5,855 nucleotides of DNA from an uncultured Pedobacter sp. GTDB taxonomy: Bacteria; Bacteroidota; Bacteroidia; Sphingobacteriales; Sphingobacteriaceae. The position numbers were made by a program, and so were the translations under genes. The notes beneath the pieces were generated by a model. The model had not been told where the DNA came from and did not search any database. It saw only the letters and a list, made by a program, of their open reading frames with translations. Each line of letters opens with the position of its first letter. Position 1 is the first letter of the stretch. Location of the stretch: contig CAMLDJ010000330.1 in the NCBI GenBank assembly GCA_946478755.1, forward strand, positions 1-5,855, given 5' to 3'. Positions 1 through 5,855 of the stretch are shown here, piece by piece.

Positions 1-594
1 GTACAACGCGATCTGCTGAGTGAAAAAAGAGATATGGAGCTGCAGTTTTTAAAGTCACAGTTAAATCCACATTTTCTTTTCAACTCTTTAAATAATATCT
101 ATTCCCTCGCTTATCAGAAATCTGATAAGACAGCCGATGCGATTCTGAAACTTTCAGAGATCATGCGCTATATGATCTATGAAAGTAACGACAGCTGGGT
201 TTCTTTGAGTAAGGAGATCACCTATGTCCAAAGTTATATTGAACTTCAGAAATTAAGATTTAAGGACGGGGCTGCTGTTGAGCTTACTTTAAATGGTGAA
301 ATTGATGACCAGCGGGTGGTGCCATTGATCCTGATCTCTTTTGTTGAAAATGCATTTAAACATGGTGTTGCCAACGATCCGGACGATCCCATCAGGATCA
401 ACATCATTGCCAATCAAAAGATACTGCATTTTAGTGTGAGCAATAAAAAGAATCAGTTCAATAAGGATGTTATGGGAGGCGTCGGGCTCAATAATGTAGA
501 ACGCAGGCTCCAGTTACTTTATCCGGAGCGCTATAAATTAAATATTGTAAATTCGGCAACTCATTATACGACCGAACTAATGCTTGACATATGA
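1..594 (+). CDS. LytS-family sensor histidine kinase, C-terminal part (5' end outside window)
   Basis: This is the cytoplasmic catalytic part of a two-component sensor kinase that would autophosphorylate on His and pass the phosphate to the LytTR regulator encoded next to it. The frame is open from base 1, eleven codons before the ATG at 34, and the preceding residues (SEKRD before MELQFLKSQ) fit the linker before the H-box. The ATG at 34 is therefore an internal Met and the true start lies upstream. Numbering from that Met, the H-box is SQLNPHFLFNSLNN with the phospho-acceptor His13. The N-box of the HATPase_c domain is VENAFKHG with Asn106, and the G-box is GGVGLNNVERRL at about 148-159. 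Relatives normally carry several N-terminal membrane helices of sensor domain, which are missing here because the window starts late. The stop overlaps the next start by 4 bp (ATGA). The signal sensed cannot be told from this part. Confidence 0.95.
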   Translation, partial: VQRDLLSEKRDMELQFLKSQLNPHFLFNSLNNIYSLAYQKSDKTADAILKLSEIMRYMIYESNDSWVSLSKEITYVQSYIELQKLRFKDGAAVELTLNGEIDDQRVVPLILISFVENAFKHGVANDPDDPIRINIIANQKILHFSVSNKKNQFNKDVMGGVGLNNVERRLQLLYPERYKLNIVNSATHYTTELMLDI

Positions 595-1346
595 CAAAGT
601 TAAAATGTATAGCTGTAGATGATGAACCTCTTGCACTGGATATCATAGAGGACTATATTTCAAAAATTCCGTTCCTCGAGCTGGTTAAACGTACGGAAAA
701 TGCCATAGAAGCTATGCAAATAGTGCAGGCAGGAGGGATCGACCTTGTTTTCCTGGATATTCAGATGCCGGAGCTTACGGGGATACAGTTTTTAAAAATT
801 GCCAATAGTAAAGCCAATTATATTCTGACTACAGCCTATTCCCAGTACGCTTTGGAAAGTTACGATCTGAATGTCGCTGATTATTTGTTAAAGCCAATTG
901 CATTCGATCGCTTTTGTAAGGCCGTGGAGAAGGTGCATAATCAACTAAAGGTAGCTCCATCTCCCGAAACCACAGCACAGCAGGTAATTGCCCCACCTAT
1001 TGCTACCGCACAGTCGGCCAACCCTATTCAGGACTTTATTTTCGTTAAGACCGAACATAAAATCCAGAAAATAGAACTGAATGATATCCTGTACATTGAA
1101 GGGCTTAAAGACTATATTTCCATCTTCACTAAGACTGAACGGATCATTACACTGCAGAATATGAAGAAGATGGAAGAGACCTTACCGAAGGGACAGTTTA
1201 TCAGGGTCCACAAATCATACATCATTGCTCTGGATAAGATTGAAAGTATTGAACGAAGCCGGATCTCTATCTGTGGTAAAATTATCCCGATCGGGGACAC
1301 CTACCGGGATGATTTTTTTAGGCATATTGACAACAAAAATATCTAA
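591..1346 (+). CDS. LytTR-family response regulator
   Basis: This is a 251-residue cytoplasmic transcription regulator, the likely partner of the overlapping kinase gene. The receiver domain spans about residues 4-118. It has the acidic pair Asp10-Asp11, the phospho-acceptor Asp56 in LVFLDIQMP, the switch threonines 80-81 in ILTTAY, and the conserved Lys101 in LLKPIAF. A linker rich in Ala, Pro, Gln and Thr (about 121-146) leads to a LytTR DNA-binding domain at about 147-250, recognised by FVKTEHKIQKIELNDILYIEG and FIRVHKSYIIALDKIE (read as separate segments). Length and domain order are normal for the LytR/AlgR group. The ATG at 591 sits within ATGA, overlapping the kinase stop, which supports this start and coupled translation. 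The target genes are unknown. The gene ends tail to tail with the acyltransferase gene, the two stop codons overlapping. Confidence 0.97.
   Translation: MTKLKCIAVDDEPLALDIIEDYISKIPFLELVKRTENAIEAMQIVQAGGIDLVFLDIQMPELTGIQFLKIANSKANYILTTAYSQYALESYDLNVADYLLKPIAFDRFCKAVEKVHNQLKVAPSPETTAQQVIAPPIATAQSANPIQDFIFVKTEHKIQKIELNDILYIEGLKDYISIFTKTERIITLQNMKKMEETLPKGQFIRVHKSYIIALDKIESIERSRISICGKIIPIGDTYRDDFFRHIDNKNI
1343..1346. other. Overlapping stop codons of two convergent genes
   Basis: The plus-strand bases CTAA hold the TAA stop of the response regulator (1344-1346) and, on the minus strand, the TAG stop of the acyltransferase (1345-1343). No intergenic space exists, and no hairpin followed by a T tract is evident on either strand nearby. 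Transcripts from each side probably run into the opposite gene, or end by a mechanism not visible here. Confidence 0.95.
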
Positions 1347-2101
1347 TGAGCAAGCGAGGCTGGTTTAGCCTGATTCAGCTTTAACCTGATTGCTTTTTCG
1401 GCTTCCCGGACAATCTCTTCGGGGCTCTTCCCGGCTGTGTGCAGGGGCGGGAGCACCGTCCACCGAAGCTGCTCTCCAAAGCTTAAGGGATAGGGGCCAT
1501 ACTGTACCAGCTTCCAGGAATTTTCAATAGCTACAGGAACAATCAGGGCATCTGGTACAACTTTTAAAAGTGTAGCAATACCGCCCACCTGGAATGCTTT
1601 CATTTGCCCGTCCTTAGCCCGCGTTCCTTCCGCAAAGATCATGGCCGACCATTTATTGTCCTTCATCCTACGGCCTAGTTTTATCAGTTCCGAGACTGCC
1701 TGCTTGCTGTCTTTACGGTTTATATTGGCACCACCTCCGTATTTCAGGTTGAAAGAAATAGAAGGGATACCTTTTGTCAGCTCAATTTTAGAGATGAATT
1801 TTACATGATGTTTTCTCAGAAACCAGATCAGGGAAGGAATATCATACATACTCTGGTGGTTGGCGACAAATATAATAGGCTGATCAATTGGCAGATCTTG
1901 CTCATTTATAAACGTAACGGAGCTGCCGAGAAGAAGGTCGCAATAGGTCAGAAAAAAATTAAGGGCATCAACTGACACCTTATGTGCTTTATAACCAAAA
2001 AACCGGTAACAGACCCATTGAATGGGATGGAAAATAACCAGCACCAAAGCAAAGCAGATATAAAATAGCGGACTGAAAATATATCCTAGAAACTTATTCA
2101 T
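1343..2101 (-). CDS. 1-acyl-sn-glycerol-3-phosphate acyltransferase (PlsC/LPLAT family)
   Basis: This 252-residue membrane enzyme probably transfers a fatty acyl group to lysophosphatidic acid, making phosphatidic acid for phospholipid synthesis at the inner membrane. The N-terminus is hydrophobic (about residues 8-32), fitting a membrane anchor. The four family blocks can be seen. Block I is NHQSMYD with the catalytic HX4D pair His82 and Asp87. Block II is GGGANINRKDS at about 122-132. Block III is FAEGTRAKDG with Glu158-Gly159-Thr160-Arg161, which binds the phosphate of the acceptor. Block IV is ALIVPVAIEN at about 185-194. Length is usual for PlsC. The ATG at 2101 lies 22 bp after the NUDIX gene and has no clear Shine-Dalgarno site. 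It is the last gene of the likely minus-strand operon. Sub-family members can use other lysolipids, so the exact acceptor is inferred. Confidence 0.93.
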   Translation of the reverse strand: MNKFLGYIFSPLFYICFALVLVIFHPIQWVCYRFFGYKAHKVSVDALNFFLTYCDLLLGSSVTFINEQDLPIDQPIIFVANHQSMYDIPSLIWFLRKHHVKFISKIELTKGIPSISFNLKYGGGANINRKDSKQAVSELIKLGRRMKDNKWSAMIFAEGTRAKDGQMKAFQVGGIATLLKVVPDALIVPVAIENSWKLVQYGPYPLSFGEQLRWTVLPPLHTAGKSPEEIVREAEKAIRLKLNQAKPASLAH

Positions 2102-2123
2102 AATTTATTGTACCTGGATCGAA

Positions 2124-2678
2124 TTACAAGTGACCTTCGAGGATTAGGATTTTAGTTTTTAAAATTGCGGCTACACTCATGCTGTCGGTGATTTCACCGT
2201 TTATCACCATTTGGTAGGCTTCATCAAAAGGGAGCTTGCGTACCGTTAGCTGCTCGGTTTCATCAGGAGATGCTTCTCCGTAGGTCAAATCTCTTGCCAT
2301 GTAGATGATAGCAAGTTCATTGCTTACAGAATTAGACAAGTGCATCCGCTGCATTTCTATCCATTCATTTGCCGAAATGCCGGTTTCTTCGTACAATTCG
2401 CGCTGTGCACTTTCCAGCGGCTCTGATTCCAGTGGACCACCACCTTCCGGGATCTCCCAGCTATACGCTTTTAAAGGGAAACGGTATTGTCCGACAAGCC
2501 AGGTATGATGTTGCTCATCCAATACCATAATACCGATGGCATAATTTTTAAAATGTACTTCGCCATATATGCCTTCGCCTCCTGAAGGGTTGATCACATT
2601 GTGCTCGGTTAACCCGATCCAGTTGTTCTCGTAGATTTTATGGCTGTTAATCGTTATCCAGGGATTATGCTCTTCCAT
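2124..2678 (-). CDS. NUDIX hydrolase, ADP-ribose pyrophosphatase-like
   Basis: This is a 184-residue soluble hydrolase expected to cleave a nucleoside diphosphate linked to another group, with ADP-ribose or a nucleotide sugar the likeliest substrate by overall similarity. The Nudix helix is seen in GGPLESEPLESAQRELYEETG, where Arg93-Glu94 and Glu97-Glu98 are the metal-binding and catalytic residues. The preceding WEIPEGG (74-80) and the upstream strand LVGQYRFPLKAYSWE are typical of ADPRase-like members. Counted strictly (GX5EX7REUXEEXGU), the first Glu position is Ser85, with Glu84 and Glu86 on either side, so the box is slightly non-canonical. The central metal-binding residues are intact and I expect an active enzyme. 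It begins 32 bp after the barrel gene and ends 22 bp before plsC-like, suggesting co-transcription. The substrate is not known. Confidence 0.92.
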   Translation of the reverse strand: MEEHNPWITINSHKIYENNWIGLTEHNVINPSGGEGIYGEVHFKNYAIGIMVLDEQHHTWLVGQYRFPLKAYSWEIPEGGGPLESEPLESAQRELYEETGISANEWIEMQRMHLSNSVSNELAIIYMARDLTYGEASPDETEQLTVRKLPFDEAYQMVINGEITDSMSVAAILKTKILILEGHL

Positions 2679-2710
2679 GCCCGCAATATACGAATTTCTG
2701 ATTTCAGCAG

Positions 2711-5134
2711 CTATGGGGCTTTAGGCGGTGGCGGAACTTTTTTAATTTTTGTAAAGCGATAATTTATGCTCATTGTTACATTGCTGGTGTTGCTGCTGGA
2801 ATAGTTTTGCAGCCTGAAATTAACTCCTTCGCTGAACAACGTATTGTTGCGTCCGCCAAAAGGATCGGAAACAGTTATCCTTGCACTGAGCCTGTTTTTT
2901 AGGAAAGCCTTCCTGGCAGCCATCGCACTGGACACAGACCCCCTGGTCCGGCCCTGGGCGTTTGCATTATTCGCATAATTTACATTGGCCTCGAAAGCCG
3001 TTCTAAGTGGTAGCTGCATAGATAGCCCCAGAGCAGTCCGGATACTTAAACCATCCCGGTTCAGCGCACTATTTAAGGAAGAGCTATAACTGCTCTGCGT
3101 AAGCGTGAAATTAGCATTGGCAGATAGCTTTTTACTCGGGCGATAATTGCCGATCAGTATCAATCCGAGGATATCATTGGAGCCCACATTGAAATAGGTG
3201 GTTTCAGATGTGGCCACCCCTTCAACTACATTTACAGAACGGTACCGCTCAATTACTCCACTGCTGGTAGAGTAAGACAGCCGGGGAGTAAATGACCACT
3301 TCTCTCCAAAGGCACCGAAACTGATGTCCATTTGATGGGTATAGGCAGGAACAAGATCTGGATTCCCAAACCAGACATTCAGTGTGTCGTTGTTGTTGAT
3401 CTGCGGATTGAGCGTATTTTCTCTCGGCCGGTTTATCCGTACGCTGTAAGTAGCCCCGATGTTGTATCTTTTTTTGAAGAAATGGTTGATGGAAATATTA
3501 GGGAATAAGCTGAGATAGGGCTTGATGTTGTAGCTGTCGCCGTTCGACAGATCAAATTTTACATCCGTCAATTCCGCCCTGAGGCCGGCTTTTACACCAA
3601 AGCCTTTCCCCCGGTAATTATAGGAGGTATAGCCCGCAACGATCTTCTCGTTATACAAAAACTGGTTGCTTAGCTTTTCGGCAATTTCATATGCTGCTGT
3701 GGTAAAATTAAAATCCTGTACCAGCATGTCGTTGTCATTCTTCCGGTTGGTGTACATCACACCAGCCTCAAACTGATCACGTTTCTTAAAAATGGGCCTG
3801 TCGTAATCCAGATTAAAGGTTAGACCGTTGTTGCCTACTGCGTTTGCAGTTTCGCGCAGCGAGGGTTTAAGGGTACTTGGTAACGTATAATGCTGATCCA
3901 ATAGCCTTAGGTTATCATTTGCATTATTGCTATAAGTTAATCCAATAGCTAATTTTTCTCCGCTTTCTTTTGCCTTTAGGCTGTAGTCGGCATTCAGCAC
4001 GATACTATGACTTCCGGCATCCGTAGTGCTGATCTGGTTACGTACACGTTTTAAGGCGAGTTCCTCACTTAAAAAATTGAAATCCGTACCGGCTCTGCTG
4101 TTGCTGTTATTGGTGTTGAAATTGCTGCTTACCCTAAGGTTCTGATCGGGCGTGATATCCCAGTCAAGTCCTGCCCTGAAATTCCCTCCGTCACTATTGC
4201 TCTTGTTGTTGGCGTAATTGTCATAATAAAAGGTCGTGTCTTTCGCCAGGTCAAAGTTCTCCCGGTAGGAGTGGGAAGTGTTTCTGCCAACATGACTTCT
4301 GTAAGCGGCGCTACCGGTTAGCGAGTAGTTCTTGCTCCGATAGGAAGCATTGGTGTTCATATTGGTATTGCCCTGCAGCCCTGCCGTAATTCCGGCGTTG
4401 CCGTTGAATCCAATTGCGAAGCCTTTTTTCATCACAATATTAATGATGCCCTCTCCATCACCGGAGTATCTTGCTGGCGGATTGGTCATCACTTCGATTT
4501 TTTCTATCGCATCAGAGGGCAATACGTTTAAAAGATCCGAGATGTTGGAAGTCATATAATCTGATGGCTTACCATCAATAAAGATCCTGGTAGAACGTTT
4601 TCCTGCAATGGTAGCTTTACCATCAATATCCACCTGTACCATCGGCACATTTTTCAGGATATCCGTCGCGGTGCTTCCTTCGGCAAGGATGGATTTATCT
4701 ACATTGTAGGTGATCATATCAGCCGCAAATTCTATTACCGGCTTTTCGGCTGTAATGGTCACTTCCGTCAGGTTATTTTGTTCAGCGCTCAGCTTCAGGG
4801 TGCCGAGGTCACGCTCAATGCTTTTTTCAGTAAGCATTACTTCATTAACGGTAAGCGTGCTAAAGCCGACATAGCTTATTTTGACCTTATACGTTCCATA
4901 TTTTAAAGCATTGAACTTAAAAAAGCCGTTTTCATCAGTGGAAGTAGTTACCAAAGGGCGCTCGGCATCGGCCTCATATACCGCCACCACGGCTGATGGT
5001 ATGGGCAATGCGCCCACTTCTTCGATCACCTTACCAGTTATGGTTCCTTTTTCAGCAGCAGCATATAGCTCTGATGTAGCAACAACAACCAGTAGCAGGG
5101 CGAAGATAAAGGTTAAGTTAAAAAGGCTCCTCAT
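2711..5134 (-). CDS. Outer-membrane beta-barrel protein, TonB-dependent receptor-like
   Basis: This is a complete 807-residue outer-membrane protein of the Bacteroidota outer-membrane beta-barrel family (OMP_b-brl_3 type), probably for uptake or surface binding of an unknown ligand. A signal peptide covers about residues 1-25 (MRSLFNLTF, a Leu/Val core, then SELYA before AAEKG). A carboxypeptidase-regulatory-like domain follows at about 30-115 (GTITGKVIEE to DLGTLKL). The plug is at about 122-238, from LTEVTITAEKP through ILKNVPMVQVD and RIFIDGKPSDY to EGIINIVMKKG. The barrel, rich in Asn, Ser, Tyr and Thr, fills 239 to about 797 and ends with NVTMSINYRFTKI. A short tail, KKVPPPPKAP, comes after the last strand. 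The frame stays open upstream to a TTG at 5197, with an ATG at 5188, but the ATG at 5134 gives a standard signal peptide and has AGGAAA nine bases ahead. No SusD-like partner is seen in the window. It overlaps the 3' end of a paralogous gene by 17 bp. Confidence 0.92.
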   Translation of the reverse strand: MRSLFNLTFIFALLLVVVATSELYAAAEKGTITGKVIEEVGALPIPSAVVAVYEADAERPLVTTSTDENGFFKFNALKYGTYKVKISYVGFSTLTVNEVMLTEKSIERDLGTLKLSAEQNNLTEVTITAEKPVIEFAADMITYNVDKSILAEGSTATDILKNVPMVQVDIDGKATIAGKRSTRIFIDGKPSDYMTSNISDLLNVLPSDAIEKIEVMTNPPARYSGDGEGIINIVMKKGFAIGFNGNAGITAGLQGNTNMNTNASYRSKNYSLTGSAAYRSHVGRNTSHSYRENFDLAKDTTFYYDNYANNKSNSDGGNFRAGLDWDITPDQNLRVSSNFNTNNSNSRAGTDFNFLSEELALKRVRNQISTTDAGSHSIVLNADYSLKAKESGEKLAIGLTYSNNANDNLRLLDQHYTLPSTLKPSLRETANAVGNNGLTFNLDYDRPIFKKRDQFEAGVMYTNRKNDNDMLVQDFNFTTAAYEIAEKLSNQFLYNEKIVAGYTSYNYRGKGFGVKAGLRAELTDVKFDLSNGDSYNIKPYLSLFPNISINHFFKKRYNIGATYSVRINRPRENTLNPQINNNDTLNVWFGNPDLVPAYTHQMDISFGAFGEKWSFTPRLSYSTSSGVIERYRSVNVVEGVATSETTYFNVGSNDILGLILIGNYRPSKKLSANANFTLTQSSYSSSLNSALNRDGLSIRTALGLSMQLPLRTAFEANVNYANNANAQGRTRGSVSSAMAARKAFLKNRLSARITVSDPFGGRNNTLFSEGVNFRLQNYSSSNTSNVTMSINYRFTKIKKVPPPPKAP

Positions 5135-5792
5135 CACTGCGCGTTTCCTGCTGATCAGTTTTCTTATTCTTTTTAAAAGTAAAATCATTTTTACCAAAAC
5201 GGTAAGAAAAAGTTAAGCTTGCTACCGTACCCTGCATGTTTCTTCTAAAATCAGTGATGGCATTCTTTGCTCCGGTGATCATGCTCCAGTTCCTGGTATT
5301 GAACACGTCCCTTACATTTAAGCTAAGCGATGACTTTTTGTTCTTAAAGTCATATTTGGCACCGGCATCTACCACATACATTGCATTTCTTTTTCCCTGG
5401 GCCATTACTTCTTTTGAACGGTAGTCGCCTTTTACCTGTAAGGTAATGTTATAAGGTAAGATAAAGTTGTTGGTTAAATTGGCATTCCAGCTAAAGCCCG
5501 AGTTGTCCACAATACCATAAGCCGGTACGCCTTCAATATTTCTTTGGTATAAGTTCACATTCCCTGTAAAATTCCAGGCTTTGGCCACATCAAAACGACC
5601 GATTAATTCAAGCCCGCTGGACAATTCACTGGTTAAGTTCTGAGGCGTAACGATGGTTATGCCGTTTTCATCAGCCTCTGTCCTGATCCTTTGGATCACA
5701 TCATTGGTTTGCCGCATATAGGCGGTAGAGATAAAGGTGATGTTTTTCCAGAATTTGCTGTAACTTAATTCATAAGCGAGGCGGCAGCTCAT
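5118..5792 (-). CDS. Outer-membrane beta-barrel protein, C-terminal part (5' end missing)
   Basis: This is the last ~220 residues of a second barrel protein, in the same family as the complete one downstream. It shows alternating beta-strand patterns and family phrases: YELSYSKFWKNITFISTAYM near the N-end, NFTGNVNLYQRNIEG in the middle, and LSLNVRDVFNTRNWSM, then RRNMQGTVASLTFSYRFGK, at the end. The last strand ends at Phe199 and is followed by a 25-residue charged tail ending in SDEEPF. The ATG at 5792 should not be taken as the real start: the family motif sits at the very beginning, and signal peptide, carboxypeptidase-regulatory-like domain, plug and most of the barrel are absent. Beyond about 5777 the bases no longer fit the family and an in-frame TGA lies at 5798-5796. 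The gene is probably intact in the organism and broken here by the sequence end. It overlaps the next start by 17 bp. Confidence 0.88.
   Translation of the reverse strand: MSCRLAYELSYSKFWKNITFISTAYMRQTNDVIQRIRTEADENGITIVTPQNLTSELSSGLELIGRFDVAKAWNFTGNVNLYQRNIEGVPAYGIVDNSGFSWNANLTNNFILPYNITLQVKGDYRSKEVMAQGKRNAMYVVDAGAKYDFKNKKSSLSLNVRDVFNTRNWSMITGAKNAITDFRRNMQGTVASLTFSYRFGKNDFTFKKNKKTDQQETRSDEEPF
5144..5149 (-). promoter_or_regulatory. Possible ribosome binding site AGGAAA
   Basis: AGGAAA on the minus strand lies nine bases before the ATG at 5134 and inside the coding end of the upstream barrel gene. It supports the start chosen over the in-frame TTG at 5197. Bacteroidota often lack strong Shine-Dalgarno sites, so it is only modest support. 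Confidence 0.45.
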
Positions 5793-5855
5793 CGGTCACT
5801 GGTTGGTGGCCCTTCCTTGGGGGTTATGGGCGGGTGGCGCGCCGGGCGGTGGTCT
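5781..5855. other. Anomalous G-rich window end, likely assembly or read-end artefact
   Basis: From about 5800 the plus strand has only one A in 55 bases and about 73% G+C, with several runs of G, while the coding sequence to its left is balanced. The barrel-gene family pattern is lost here and an in-frame TGA appears at 5798-5796. An 8-bp palindrome GGCGCGCC lies at 5836-5843. No coding or RNA feature can be supported. A low-quality contig end is the simplest reading; a real junction with foreign DNA is possible but less likely. Confidence 0.6.

Noticed and set aside
34..36. ATG at 34 as the start of the kinase
   Set aside because: The frame is open to base 1 with kinase-like linker residues, and the H-box begins almost at once, so the Met is internal.
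1357..1371. Small inverted repeat AGGCT-ggttt-AGCCT just inside the acyltransferase 3' end, considered as a terminator
   Set aside because: The stem is only 5 bp, lies within coding sequence and lacks a following T tract on either strand; it is too weak to call.
4881..5216. Plus-strand open frame of 111 codons opposite the barrel gene start
   Set aside because: It lies antisense to the signal peptide and first domain of a well-supported gene, and its translation has no recognisable domain.
5118..5792. Complete small protein starting at the ATG at 5792
   Set aside because: The content is the middle and end of a large barrel protein; no signal peptide or plug is present, and the family motif begins within a few residues of this Met.
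5836..5843. GGCGCGCC palindrome (rare-cutter site), considered as a vector or linker remnant
   Set aside because: It is a single 8-mer in a GC-rich stretch with no adjoining known linker or vector sequence, so chance is adequate.
5814..5847. G-runs at the right end, considered as a G-quadruplex
   Set aside because: One loop is about 9 bases, beyond the usual limit, and the region itself is probably unreliable sequence.

Overview
The window looks like chromosomal DNA from a Bacteroidota bacterium, most likely a Sphingobacteriaceae (Pedobacter-like) species. This is inferred from a LytS-type kinase paired with a LytTR response regulator, large outer-membrane beta-barrel proteins with an N-terminal carboxypeptidase-regulatory-like domain and a plug, weak or absent Shine-Dalgarno sites, and moderate GC. 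Species assignment would need a database search. The window is packed with coding sequence. The longest gap between confident genes is 32 bp, and I see no rRNA, tRNA, CRISPR array, insertion sequence or large repeat.

Left part, plus strand (1-1346): a two-component system. The histidine kinase is cut by the window's left edge, so only its H-box and ATPase domain remain. It overlaps the response regulator gene by 4 bp (ATGA), which suggests translational coupling. The regulator has a receiver domain and a LytTR DNA-binding domain.

Right part, minus strand (5792 down to 1343): four genes read in the same direction with almost no spacing. The order is the 3' part of an outer-membrane beta-barrel protein, a complete paralogous beta-barrel protein of about 807 residues, a NUDIX hydrolase and a PlsC-type 1-acylglycerol-3-phosphate acyltransferase. 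The first pair overlap by 17 bp and the later gaps are 32 and 22 bp, so one operon is likely. It would mix outer-envelope proteins with a nucleotide-derivative hydrolase and a phospholipid-synthesis enzyme. The two transcription units converge, and their stop codons overlap at 1343-1346 with no room for a terminator between them.

The last ~75 bases at the right edge are very different from the rest: G-rich, nearly without A on the plus strand, and with an in-frame stop that breaks the upstream beta-barrel gene. This most likely marks a poor-quality contig end rather than biology. I found no convincing undescribed system. The points most worth checking are the tandem overlapping barrel genes, the overlapping convergent stops, a non-canonical Nudix box and the anomalous right end.
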